Part shown: piece after piece, positions 7,767-15,882 of the stretch | Layout: each line of letters begins with the position of its first letter | Numbering within the stretch: position 1 is the first letter of the stretch | Source of the DNA: Kitasatospora acidiphila | GTDB taxonomy: Bacteria > Actinomycetota > Actinomycetes > Streptomycetales > Streptomycetaceae | Reading direction: 5' to 3' | Assembly: GCF_006636205.1 (NCBI RefSeq) | Contig: NZ_VIGB01000003.1 | Span: 6,450,501-6,514,500, forward strand | Length of the DNA stretch: 64,000 bases | Position numbers and translations under genes: made by a program | The notes under the pieces: model-generated | The model's database searches: none | The model's input: the letters and a program-made list of their open reading frames with translations, nothing else | What the model was told of the DNA's origin: nothing

Positions 7767-8249
7767 TCAGCTCTCCTCGGGCTGCTCGATCAGCGTCGAC
7801 AGGTAGAGCGCCTCGCCGAGCTTCTCCACCAGCTCCAGCTGGGTGTCCAGGTAGTCGATGTGGTCCTCCTCGTCGGCCAGGATCGACTCGAAGATGTTGG
7901 CCGAGGTGACGTCGTTCTTGGCCCGCATCACCACGATGCCGCGGCGCAGCCGGTCGATCGCCTCGACCTCCACCTGCCGGTCGGCCTCGAACATCTCCTT
8001 GACCGTCTGGCCGATCCGGACGTGGAAGAGCCGCTGGTAGTTGGGCAGGCCGTCGAGCAGCAGGATCCGGTCGGTGAGCACCTCGGCGTGCTTCATCTCG
8101 TCGAAGGACTCGTGCCGGGTGAAGGCGGCGAGCTTGGTCCAGCCGAAGTGGTCCTGCATCTTCGAGTGCAGGAAGTACTGGTTGATGGCGGTCAGCTCGG
8201 CGGTGAGCTGTTCGTTGAGGAACTCGATGACCTCGGGGTCGCCCTTCAT
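7767..8249 (-). CDS. bfr: Bacterioferritin
   Basis: This 160-residue protein forms 24-subunit iron storage shells. All ferroxidase ligands are present at the E. coli positions: Glu18, Glu51, His54, Glu94, Glu127 and His130. Met52, which ligates the inter-subunit haem, is also conserved, so this is a haem-containing Bfr and not a ferritin or Dps. Start is the ATG at 8249, preceded by GGCAGGAAGG. It is convergent with bfd, with a four-base gap; the pair probably works together in iron storage and release. Confidence 0.95.
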   Translation of the reverse strand: MKGDPEVIEFLNEQLTAELTAINQYFLHSKMQDHFGWTKLAAFTRHESFDEMKHAEVLTDRILLLDGLPNYQRLFHVRIGQTVKEMFEADRQVEVEAIDRLRRGIVVMRAKNDVTSANIFESILADEEDHIDYLDTQLELVEKLGEALYLSTLIEQPEES

Positions 8250-8465
8250 GGTGTGCCTTCCTGCCCTCGATGGGTGCGCGCAGCGCCGGACGCGGCGGTG
8301 GGACGCATCGTGGCATCGCCATGAGTGGTTTTTCCAGTAAGTTCACACTCACTCGGGTCTGTGTCGGATTGCCCGATTTCATGGCTATTGAGACATTCGC
8401 AGGGGAGCGCAGGGCCGACAAGGGGCGCGCGTCGATCGGCGCCCGCCGTCTGTCACCATGGAGCC

Positions 8466-9095
8466 ATGGGTCGGTCCGAGCAAGCAGCAGCGCAGCCGCC
8501 TGACCCGAGGCTCCCGCCCGGACAGCGCCTGCAACGCGGCTGGCCGGTGCTGCACTACGGCCCGATCCCCCGGTTCAAGCCGCTGACCTGGGACCTCCAG
8601 GTGTTCGGGGCGACCGCCTCCGGCGCCAAGCACAGCTGGAACCACGAGGAGTTCCACCGGCTGCCGCGCGCCACCGTGCGCGCCGACTTCCACTGTGTGA
8701 CCCGCTTCTCGATGCTTGACAACGAGTGGAGCGGAGTCGCCGGCGCCACCCTCCTGGACCTGGTGCCGCCGGCCGCCGATGTCACCCATGTGATGGTGTG
8801 GGCCGAGTACGGCTACAGCGCCAACCTGCGGCTGGCCGAGTTCGCCGACCCGCGGACCCTGCTGGCCACCCACCACGACGGCGAGCCGCTCACCGCCGAG
8901 CACGGCTTCCCGGTCCGGCTGATCGTCCCCGGGCTGTACGCCTGGAAGGGCCCCAAGTGGGTGCGGGCCGTGGAGTACATGACGGCCGACCGGCGCGGCT
9001 TCTGGGAGGAGCGCGGCTACCACAACCTGGCCGACCCCTGGCGCGAGCAGCGCTACACCTACCAGGAGGAGCCGGGGGACGGCCCGCTCAGCTGA
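8466..9095 (+). CDS. Sulfite-oxidase-like molybdopterin-dependent oxidoreductase
   Basis: The 209-residue protein is the single-domain form of the oxidoreductase molybdopterin-binding family. The segment ADFHCVTRFS carries the conserved Cys77 that ligates molybdenum, and WAEYGYSANL and LYAWKGPKWVRAVEY are family motifs involved in cofactor binding. No signal peptide is seen, so it should be cytoplasmic. The ATG at 8466 with GGAG four bases before it was chosen; an upstream extension to 8325 crosses an AT-richer intergenic stretch. The physiological substrate of these short homologues is not known, and no redox partner is adjacent. Confidence 0.8.
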   Translation: MGRSEQAAAQPPDPRLPPGQRLQRGWPVLHYGPIPRFKPLTWDLQVFGATASGAKHSWNHEEFHRLPRATVRADFHCVTRFSMLDNEWSGVAGATLLDLVPPAADVTHVMVWAEYGYSANLRLAEFADPRTLLATHHDGEPLTAEHGFPVRLIVPGLYAWKGPKWVRAVEYMTADRRGFWEERGYHNLADPWREQRYTYQEEPGDGPLS

Positions 9096-9151
9096 ACCGC
9101 CGGCCGCCCCCGCGTCCCGCCAGACCGTCAGGACGTCGGAACATCGGAACG

Positions 9152-11098
9152 TCAGAAGATGATGGTCACCGTGCTGCCCTTGGGCGTCATGGTGCCGGCC
9201 GTCGGGGACTGCGAGGAGACGCTGCTCAGCCCGAAGAAGTTCAGGCCGCTGGTCTTCACCTTGAACCCGGCCGCGGTCAGCGCCTTGGTGGCGTCCGACT
9301 GGCTCATGCCGCCCACATCGGGCACCGCCACCGGCTGCGGGCCCTTGGACAGCGTCAGCGTCACCGTGGTGCCGGGCGAGGCGGTGCCCGTGACGTCCTG
9401 GGAGGCGACGGACCCGGCGGGCGCGGTGTCGGAGTACGCCTGGTCGGCGGCGAGGGCCACCTTGAAGCCGGCCCCGGTGAGCAGCGACTGCGCCTGGTCC
9501 ACCGGCTTCCCGGTGGCGTCCGGCACCGGCACCGGCGGGGCGCCCTTGCTGACCAGCAGCGAGACCGCAGCGTTCACCGCCAGCTGCTGTCCGGCGGCCG
9601 GCGTGGTGGAGATCACCGAGCCCTGCGGCACGGTCGGGCTGTAGTCCTCGGTGGTGCTGCCCGGGGTGAGCCGGGCCTGAGTGAGCGCTTGCTTGGCCTG
9701 GTCGAGCGGCTTGCCGGTGACGTCCGGCACGGATATCCGCTCCGGACCCTTGGAGATCACGACCTTCACCGCGTCGCTCTTGCGGATCTTCTGGCCCACC
9801 CCGGGGGCGCTGCTGATCGCCTGCCCGGCCGGCACCGTCTCGCTGTACGCCTGGCTGAAGCTGCCCCGCAGGCCGGCCCCGCCGAGGGTGGCGGCGGCCT
9901 GCGCCTGGGTCTGGCCGAGCACGCTCGGCACCACGGCGTAGACCGCCCCGGAGAGCAGATAGGTGAGGACGGCGACCACCGCGACCACGGCGGCCAGCAC
10001 CCCGCCCCAGACCACCGAGCGCCGGGAGCGCGGCGACATCGGCTTGCGGAGCGGCGGCGGCTCGTTGTACGGCCGCTTCGGCAGCAGCGGGGGCGGCCCC
10101 TGCCGCTGCGGGGTGAGCACGGCGGTGCGCTCGGCCATGAGCGGTGCGGCAGGAAGCACCGAGGTGGCCTCGGTGGCGGCGAACCGCGGGGGCTGGTGGG
10201 TGGAGGCCGGCGGCTCGGCGTCCAGCTGCGCCGGCGTCAGGCCCCGGCGCAGCCGCTGCAGCGCGGCCAGCAGCTCGACCGCGTCCCACGGCCGGGCATC
10301 CCGGTTCCGTGCGGTGGCGGCGGCCACTATCGCGTCCAGCTCCGGCGGCAGGCCCGGCACCGCGCGGGACGGCGGCGGTACGTCCTCCTCCAGGTGACGG
10401 TAGATCACCTGCATCGGGGTCTCGCCGACATACGGCTTACTGCCCGTCAGCAGCTCGTAGAGCATGATGCCGGCCGCGTAGACGTCCACCCGCTGGTCGG
10501 TCGGGCCGGTCGGCTGGATCTGCTCGGGCGCCAGGTAGGAGACCGTGCCCATGATGAGGCCGGGCGTGGTGGTGCTGGAGTCCGAGGGCTCCGACTGGGT
10601 GGTCATCCGGACCAGGCCGAAGTCGGCCACCTTGACCAGGCCGCCGTCGGTGATCAGCACGTTCTCCGGCTTGACGTCCCGGTGCACCAGGTGCGCCCGG
10701 TGCGCGGCGCCCAGCGCGGCCAGCACCGGCTCCATCACGTCCAGCGCCGCCCGCACCGAGAACGCGCCCCGGTCGGCCAGCACCTCGCGCAGCGTGCGGC
10801 CCGGCACGTACTCCATCGCCAGGAACGCGTGGCCGCCGTCCGCGCTCTGGTCGAAGACGTTGACCACATTGGGGTGCGAGAGCCGGGCCACCGCTTTGGC
10901 CTCGCGGATGAACCGCTCGGCGAACGCCGGATCCCCCGCGAACTGCGGGTGCATCACCTTGAGCGCCACCACCCGGTCCAGCCGGGTGTCGGTGCCCTTG
11001 TAGACCGTGGCCATGCCGCCCACCGCGATCCGCTCCTCGACCCGGTACCGGCCGTCGAGGAGCGATCCGATCAAGGAATCGTTCAGCGTCATGTCCAC
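9152..11098 (-). CDS. Membrane Ser/Thr protein kinase with four PASTA domains (PknB type)
   Basis: The 648-residue protein has an N-terminal Hanks-type kinase domain (glycine loop AVGGMATVYK, Lys47, HRD at 139-141, DFG at 159-161, APE at 190-192), a Pro-rich juxtamembrane linker, one membrane segment at about 361-385, and four extracellular PASTA repeats from about 388 to the end. PASTA domains bind muropeptides or lipid II fragments in homologous kinases, so it probably couples cell wall state to phosphorylation of division or wall enzymes. The activation loop is Ser/Thr-rich (DSSTTTPG), suitable for autophosphorylation. It stands alone, 89 bases from the end of thiG on the same strand. Streptomycetes have several such kinases, so no symbol is given. 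Confidence 0.93.
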   Translation of the reverse strand: MDMTLNDSLIGSLLDGRYRVEERIAVGGMATVYKGTDTRLDRVVALKVMHPQFAGDPAFAERFIREAKAVARLSHPNVVNVFDQSADGGHAFLAMEYVPGRTLREVLADRGAFSVRAALDVMEPVLAALGAAHRAHLVHRDVKPENVLITDGGLVKVADFGLVRMTTQSEPSDSSTTTPGLIMGTVSYLAPEQIQPTGPTDQRVDVYAAGIMLYELLTGSKPYVGETPMQVIYRHLEEDVPPPSRAVPGLPPELDAIVAAATARNRDARPWDAVELLAALQRLRRGLTPAQLDAEPPASTHQPPRFAATEATSVLPAAPLMAERTAVLTPQRQGPPPLLPKRPYNEPPPLRKPMSPRSRRSVVWGGVLAAVVAVVAVLTYLLSGAVYAVVPSVLGQTQAQAAATLGGAGLRGSFSQAYSETVPAGQAISSAPGVGQKIRKSDAVKVVISKGPERISVPDVTGKPLDQAKQALTQARLTPGSTTEDYSPTVPQGSVISTTPAAGQQLAVNAAVSLLVSKGAPPVPVPDATGKPVDQAQSLLTGAGFKVALAADQAYSDTAPAGSVASQDVTGTASPGTTVTLTLSKGPQPVAVPDVGGMSQSDATKALTAAGFKVKTSGLNFFGLSSVSSQSPTAGTMTPKGSTVTIIF

Positions 11099-11187
11099 CC
11101 GAGGAGTCTAGGGGCGGCCAGGGCACGGTTGGGTGACCCTGACGTCATCGTTCGGTACGGCCGCGCCCCGGCCGCCCCGACCCGTCG

Positions 11188-12006
11188 TCAGAACGCCGGC
11201 CGCTCCCGGTGGTCCAGGTCGGCGCGCCCGGCCATCGCCGAGGAGGCCTCCGCGTGGAACCGGCGCGGGATCCGCCCGGCCCGGTGGGCGAGCCGACCGG
11301 CCTCGACGGCCCGGCGCATCCCCTCCGCCATCAGCACCGGCTGCTGCGCCCGGGTGACCGCGGACGCCAGCATCACCGCCGAGCAGCCCAGCTCCATGGC
11401 CAGCGCCACGTCGGAGGCGGTGCCCGCGCCGGCGTCCAGGATCACCGGCACTCCGGCGCCCTCCACGATCAGCTGAAAGTTGTGCGGATTGCGGATGCCC
11501 AGGCCGGAGCCGATCGGCGAGCCCAGCGGCATGATCGCCGCGCAGCCCACGTCCTCCAGCTTGCGGGCCAGCACCGGGTCGTCATTGGTGTACGGCAGCA
11601 CCGTGAAGCCGTCGTCCACCAGGGTCTCGGCGGCGTCCAGCAGTTCGATCGGGTCGGGCAGCAGGGTCCGCTCGTCGGCGATCACCTCCAGCTTCACCCA
11701 GTCGGTGCCGAGCGCCTCGCGGGCCAGCCGGGCGGTCAGCACCGCCTCCCCGGCGGTGAAGCAGCCGGCCGTGTTGGGCAGCACCCGGATGCCGTTGCGG
11801 ACTAGGACGTCCAGCACCGAGCCCTGGGTGCCGGCGTTCACCCGGCGCATCGCCACCGTGGTCAGCTCGGTGCCGGAGACGATCAGCGCCTGCTCCAGCA
11901 CCTCCAGACTGGGCGCGCCGCCGGTGCCCATGATCAGCCGGGAGCTGAAGGTGGTGTCACCGATGATCAGACCGTCTTCTAGCGTGACAAGCGCAGTGTC
12001 GGCCAT
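11188..12006 (-). CDS. thiG: Thiazole synthase
   Basis: The 272-residue protein forms the thiazole ring phosphate of thiamine from deoxyxylulose 5-phosphate, dehydroglycine and ThiS thiocarboxylate. The Schiff-base lysine is Lys105 in DWVKLEV, and the C-terminal AVMLASAVTRAQQP phosphate-binding segment is typical. It starts four bases after thiS and is the last gene of the thiO-thiS-thiG operon under the TPP riboswitch. ThiO supplies the imine, ThiS the sulfur. Confidence 0.95.
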   Translation of the reverse strand: MADTALVTLEDGLIIGDTTFSSRLIMGTGGAPSLEVLEQALIVSGTELTTVAMRRVNAGTQGSVLDVLVRNGIRVLPNTAGCFTAGEAVLTARLAREALGTDWVKLEVIADERTLLPDPIELLDAAETLVDDGFTVLPYTNDDPVLARKLEDVGCAAIMPLGSPIGSGLGIRNPHNFQLIVEGAGVPVILDAGAGTASDVALAMELGCSAVMLASAVTRAQQPVLMAEGMRRAVEAGRLAHRAGRIPRRFHAEASSAMAGRADLDHRERPAF

Positions 12007-12010
12007 GTCG

Positions 12011-12220
12011 TCAGCCTCCCTGCACGGCGGTGAGGATCTCCACCCGGTCCCCGGCGGCCAGCCGGGTGCCGGGCCAGGCGCCGCGCGGCACCACCGTCTC
12101 GTTGACGGCGGCGGCCACCCCGGTGGGGGCCTTGCTCAGCTCGGCGACCAGCTCGGCGAGGGTCGCGAGGTCGGAGACCTCGCGCGGCTCGCCGTTGACG
12201 GTCAGGGGGATCTGGTTCAT
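12011..12220 (-). CDS. thiS: Sulfur carrier protein ThiS
   Basis: A 69-residue beta-grasp protein ends in Gly-Gly, the carboxyl group that is adenylated and converted to a thiocarboxylate as sulfur donor for ThiG. The N-terminus TVNGEPREVSD and the segment RVEILTAVQGG are characteristic. Its ATG overlaps the thiO stop codon (ATGA), so translation is coupled. The usual adenylating partner (ThiF/MoeB type) is not in the window. Confidence 0.92.
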   Translation of the reverse strand: MNQIPLTVNGEPREVSDLATLAELVAELSKAPTGVAAAVNETVVPRGAWPGTRLAAGDRVEILTAVQGG

Positions 12221-13386
12221 CGGGGGCTCCTGGCGAAGCGACTGGGGGAGAAGGGGGCGGCCAGGGCGGGGACGGTGCCGGTGGCCAGGTACTCGGCGAT
12301 CAGGTCGGCGGTCACCGGGGCGAGCAGCACGCCGTTGCGGTAGTGGCCGGTGGCGGCCACCAGGCCGGGCAGCGCGGTGGGGCCGAGCAGCGGGGCGTTG
12401 TCCGGGGAGCCGGGGCGCAGACCGGCGGAGCTCTCCACCAGCGGCAGCTCGGTGATCCCGGGGACCAGCTCGTGGGCGTCGCGCAGCAGCTCGTAGACAC
12501 CGCCGGCGGTCACCGTGGTGTCGTAGCCCTGCTCCTCGACGGTGGCGCCGATCACCAGCTCGCCGTCGGCCCGCGGCACCAGGTACAGGTGGCCGCCGCG
12601 GACCACGGCGCGCACGTTGCGGGACAGGAACGGGCCGTAGGCGGGCGGGATCCGCAGCCGCAGGATCTGGCCCTTGACCGGGCGGATCGCGGGCAGCACG
12701 CCGTCGGGCAAGCCGGGCAGCTGATGGCTGCGCGGGCCGGCCGCCAGCACCAGCTGCCCGCCGGTCACCCGCTCGCCGGTGCTCAACCGGACGCCGTGCG
12801 CCCGGTCGCCCTCGACCAGCAGTTCCACCGCTTCAGCCCGGTGCAGGGTGACGCCGGCCAGCTCGCAGGCGCGCAGCAGCGCGGTCGACAGGCGCCGCCC
12901 GTCCACCTGGTGGTCGTCGGCCACGTGCAGGCCGCCGCGCACGCCGGGGGCCAGCATCGGTTCGAGCTTGCGGGCCTCCCGGCCGGTCAGCCAGCGCGAG
13001 TCCAGGCCGAGCCGCTGGTGGAAGGCGTGCAGCTCGCTCAGCTCGGCCTTGTCGTCGGCGTCCAGCGCGACCGCCAGGGTGCCGGTGGCGCGGTAGCCGG
13101 TGTCCAGGCCGGTGGCCGCGGTGAGCTCCTGGCAGAAGTCCGCGTAGCGGGTGTTGGAGGCGATCCCGAGGTGCAGCAGCGGCTCCTCGCCGTACTGCAG
13201 CTCGGTGACCGGGGCCAGCATGCCGGCCGCCACCCGGGCCGCGCCGCCGCCGGGGGCCGGATCGACCACGGTGACCGACAGGCCGCGCTGGGCCGTGCGC
13301 CAGGCCAGGCCGAGACCGATGATGCCGCCGCCGATCACCAGGACGTCGGAACGCGCACCGTCTTTGAAGCGCGTCAAGAGGACCAC
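12217..13386 (-). CDS. thiO: Glycine oxidase
   Basis: The 389-residue FAD enzyme oxidises glycine to the imine used by ThiG, the oxygen-dependent route replacing ThiH. The N-terminal dinucleotide-binding motif is VLVIGGGIIGLGLAW at about 15-29, and the C-terminal SSAGLRPGSPDNAPLLG is typical of D-amino acid oxidase-like proteins. It is the first gene of the thiazole operon, immediately after a TPP riboswitch. The GTG at 13386 lies only two bases after GGGAG; an in-frame TTG nine bases later has better spacing and is an alternative start. Confidence 0.92.
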   Translation of the reverse strand: MVLLTRFKDGARSDVLVIGGGIIGLGLAWRTAQRGLSVTVVDPAPGGGAARVAAGMLAPVTELQYGEEPLLHLGIASNTRYADFCQELTAATGLDTGYRATGTLAVALDADDKAELSELHAFHQRLGLDSRWLTGREARKLEPMLAPGVRGGLHVADDHQVDGRRLSTALLRACELAGVTLHRAEAVELLVEGDRAHGVRLSTGERVTGGQLVLAAGPRSHQLPGLPDGVLPAIRPVKGQILRLRIPPAYGPFLSRNVRAVVRGGHLYLVPRADGELVIGATVEEQGYDTTVTAGGVYELLRDAHELVPGITELPLVESSAGLRPGSPDNAPLLGPTALPGLVAATGHYRNGVLLAPVTADLIAEYLATGTVPALAAPFSPSRFARSPR

Positions 13387-13388
13387 GT

Positions 13389-13480
13389 CTCCCTTCGCCG
13401 GAATGACCCGGATCAGGTTCGGACGGTCGCAGGCCGCCGCAGCCCGCCTCTCAGCCCGGTGCGCCGGGCTCCCGTGAGGA
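13389..13480 (-). promoter_or_regulatory. TPP riboswitch (THI element) controlling thiOSG
   Basis: On the minus strand the conserved thi-box blocks appear in order: CACGGGAGCCCGG, then GGGCTGAGAGGCGGG, then CGTCCGAACCTGATC and GGGTCATTCCGGCGAAGGGAG. These are the pyrimidine and pyrophosphate sensor helices of the TPP aptamer. The last block contains the GGGAG that acts as the ribosome binding site of thiO, so ligand binding should hide it directly and repress translation, without a separate terminator. Confidence 0.93.
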
Positions 13481-13549
13481 TGACCCCACCATAACGCCGG
13501 GTGAGCGCCGGGCTGAAGACCGACCGTGGGCGGGGGCCCGCCCGCTCGC

Positions 13550-13555
13550 TACAGT
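13550..13555 (+). promoter_or_regulatory. Candidate -10 box, leaderless reductase gene
   Basis: TACAGT stands six bases before the GTG start at 13562, with no ribosome binding site between. This is the arrangement expected for a leaderless mRNA. Confidence 0.4.
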
Positions 13556-13561
13556 GGCCCG

Positions 13562-14746
13562 GTGACGGATGAGCGGGTGGTGATCGTCGGCGCCGGAATG
13601 GCGGGGGCGCAGTGCGCGATCGCGCTGCGGGAGGGCGGCTGGCGCGGGCCGGTCAGCGTGGTCGGTGCGGAACCGCACCGGCCCTACGACCGCCCGCCGC
13701 TCTCCAAGGACGTGCTGCTCGGCCAGGCCGACACCACCGCCTTCGACCTGGACTGGGACCAGCTCGGCGTGGAGCTGCTGCTCGGCCGCACCGCCACCGG
13801 ACTGGCCGACGGCGTCCTGCACACCGACGCCGGACCGGTCGGCTTCGACCACCTGGTGATCGCCACCGGCGCCCGGGCCGCCTCGCTTCCCGGCGCGGCC
13901 GACGCCCACCTGCTGCGCACCATCGACGATTCGCTGGCACTGCGTGAGGTGCTGCGGCCCGGAACCAGGCTGGTGCTGATCGGCGCCGGCTGGATCGGCG
14001 CCGAGACCGCCACCGCGGCCCGCAAGCTCGGCTGCGAGGTGACCGTGCTGGAGGCCGCCACCGCGCCGCTGCCCGGTGCGCTGCCCGCCGCACTGACCGA
14101 GCCGATGCTCGACTGGTACCGGGAGGCCGGAGTTCAGCTGCGGCTCGGCGCGGCGGTGGCCGCCGTCGAACCGGGCGCGGTGCGGCTCGCCGACGGCACC
14201 GAGCTCGCCGCCGACCAGGTGGTGGTGGGCATCGGCGCCCGCCCCGACACCGCCTGGCTGGCCGGCAGCGGCATCGCGCTGGACGCGGCCGGCGCGGTGC
14301 TCGCCGACGACCGGCTGCGCACCTCGCTGCCCGGCGTCCGGGTGGCCGGCGACTGCGCGAGCTACCCGTCGGCGCGGTTCGGCGAGCGGATCACCGTGCA
14401 GCACTGGGACCACGCGCTGCACTCCGGACGGGCCGTGGCCGCGGGCCTGCTCGGCGGCGACGCGCCCTACGACCCGGTGCCGTACTTCTGGTCCGAGCAG
14501 TTCGGGCGGATGGTGCAGTACGCCGGCCGGCACGCGGCGGGCGACCGGCTGCTCTGGCGCGGCTCGCCCGCCGAGGCGTCCTGGAGCGCGCTCTGGCTGC
14601 GCGACGGGGTGCCGACCGCACTGCTGGCGGTGGACCGGCCGCGCGACCTGGCGCAGGGGCGGCGGCTGATCGAGCAGGCGCGGGCGGTCGACCCCGTGCC
14701 GGCGGCCGACCCCGAGGTGCCGCTGAAGGCCGCGATCGTCGCCTGA
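13562..14746 (+). CDS. FAD-dependent ferredoxin/rubredoxin-type NAD(P)H reductase
   Basis: The 394-residue protein has two dinucleotide-binding motifs, VVIVGAGMAGAQCA near the N-terminus for FAD and LVLIGAGWIGAETA around residue 140 for NAD(P)H, plus GVRVAGDCA for the flavin and a C-terminal reductase domain (FWSEQFGRMVQYAG). This is the layout of reductases that feed electrons to ferredoxins for cytochromes P450 or dioxygenases. No ferredoxin or P450 gene is adjacent, so the partner is unknown. It is divergent from the thiO riboswitch, and the GTG at 13562 was chosen because a -10 box lies just upstream. Confidence 0.87.
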   Translation: MTDERVVIVGAGMAGAQCAIALREGGWRGPVSVVGAEPHRPYDRPPLSKDVLLGQADTTAFDLDWDQLGVELLLGRTATGLADGVLHTDAGPVGFDHLVIATGARAASLPGAADAHLLRTIDDSLALREVLRPGTRLVLIGAGWIGAETATAARKLGCEVTVLEAATAPLPGALPAALTEPMLDWYREAGVQLRLGAAVAAVEPGAVRLADGTELAADQVVVGIGARPDTAWLAGSGIALDAAGAVLADDRLRTSLPGVRVAGDCASYPSARFGERITVQHWDHALHSGRAVAAGLLGGDAPYDPVPYFWSEQFGRMVQYAGRHAAGDRLLWRGSPAEASWSALWLRDGVPTALLAVDRPRDLAQGRRLIEQARAVDPVPAADPEVPLKAAIVA

Positions 14747-14794
14747 CGTGTGGGGTTGGTGCGAGCGCGGCCGGATAGATGGCAGGCTGGTGCC

Positions 14795-15163
14795 GTGAGT
14801 AGTGAGACGGAATCCATGATTGAGCGGCTCGTTCCCGAGTGGCTGTACCTGCCCGACATCTCCGAGCGCTGGGGTGTGGCGGTCACCGAGGTCCGCCAGA
14901 TGGTCAAGGACCACAAGCTGATCGCGGTCCGCCGCGGCCCCAACAATTCGCTGCAGGTGCCGGCCGCGTTCATCGAGGACGACGGCCTGGTCAAGCACCT
15001 GGCCGGCACCCTGACGGTGCTGCGCGACGGGCGCTTCAGCGACGAGGAGATCCTCGAGTGGCTCTTCACCGAGGACGCGTCGCTGCCCGGCAGCCCGATC
15101 CAGGCTTTGCGCGAGAACCGCGGGACCGAGGTGAAGCGCCGCGCCCAGGCGCTCTCGCTGTGA
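14795..15163 (+). CDS. Rv2175c-family helix-turn-helix DNA-binding protein
   Basis: The 122-residue protein matches the mycobacterial Rv2175c family, a winged helix-turn-helix of the MerR-like type (LPDISERWGVAVTEVRQMV) followed by a C-terminal domain (SDEEILEWLF). Rv2175c is a substrate of the kinase PknL and its binding to DNA is reduced by phosphorylation; a similar link to the PASTA kinase nearby is only a guess. The GTG at 14795 has a CAGGCT -10-like box six bases upstream, which suggests a leaderless start. Its stop codon overlaps the thiE start (GTGA), so the two proteins are translationally coupled. Confidence 0.82.
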   Translation: MSSETESMIERLVPEWLYLPDISERWGVAVTEVRQMVKDHKLIAVRRGPNNSLQVPAAFIEDDGLVKHLAGTLTVLRDGRFSDEEILEWLFTEDASLPGSPIQALRENRGTEVKRRAQALSL

Positions 15164-15810
15164 CGCCGGACCTGCGTGGCCGACTGGCCGACGCGCGGCT
15201 CTACCTGTGCACCGACGCCCGCCGCGAGCAGGGCGACCTGGCCGAGTTCCTGGACGCGGCGCTGGCCGGCGGCGTGGACATCGTGCAGTTGCGGGACAAG
15301 GGTCTGGAGGCCCGCCAGGAGCTGGCCGCCCTGGAGGTGTTCGCGGACGCCGCGGCCCGGCACGGCAAGCTGCTCGCGGTCAACGACCGGGCGGATGTGG
15401 CGCACGCCGCCCGCCCCCAGGTGCTGCACCTGGGGCAGGACGACCTGCCGGTGGCGGCTGCCCGGGCGATCGTCGGCGACGAGATGCTGATCGGCCGGTC
15501 CTGCCACGCCGAGTCGGAGGTGGCCGCCGCGATCGCCGAGCCGGGTGTGGACTACTTCTGCACCGGCCCGACCTGGCCGACCCCGACCAAGCCGGGCCGC
15601 CCGGCCCCCGGGCTGGGCCTGGTGGAGTACGCGGCCCGGCAGCGGAGTGACCGGCCGTGGTTCGCGATCGGCGGGATCGACCTGGGCAACCTGGACCAGG
15701 TGCTGGCCGCCGGCGCCCGGCGGGTGGTAGTGGTCCGCGCGATCACGGCCGCCGAGGACCCGGGAGCCGCGGCCGCCGAGCTGGCCCGGCGACTGCGCGC
15801 GGCGGGCTGA
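15160..15810 (+). CDS. thiE: Thiamine-phosphate synthase
   Basis: The 216-residue TIM-barrel enzyme joins the pyrimidine diphosphate and thiazole phosphate moieties to give thiamine phosphate. Recognisable segments are DIVQLRDKG, the phosphate-binding GRSCHAESE, the active-site loop GPTWPTPTKPGRP and FAIGGI. GTG at 15160 overlaps the previous stop codon. It is not under the TPP riboswitch of the divergent thiOSG operon; its expression follows the upstream HTH gene. Confidence 0.93.
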   Translation: MTPDLRGRLADARLYLCTDARREQGDLAEFLDAALAGGVDIVQLRDKGLEARQELAALEVFADAAARHGKLLAVNDRADVAHAARPQVLHLGQDDLPVAAARAIVGDEMLIGRSCHAESEVAAAIAEPGVDYFCTGPTWPTPTKPGRPAPGLGLVEYAARQRSDRPWFAIGGIDLGNLDQVLAAGARRVVVVRAITAAEDPGAAAAELARRLRAAG

Positions 15811-15825
15811 CCGCTTCTGCGAACT

Positions 15826-15857
15826 GGCGGGCCGTCCACGGTAGTTGACGGCCCGCC
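15826..15857. terminator. Bidirectional hairpin between thiE and the prenyl synthase gene
   Basis: GGCGGGCCGTC and GACGGCCCGCC form a perfect 11-base stem with a 10-base loop. It lies 15 bases after the thiE stop and 25 bases from the end of the convergent gene, so it can serve both strands. Confidence 0.75.
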
Positions 15858-15882
15858 GGGTCGTTCTCCGGGAGGCGGCTGG

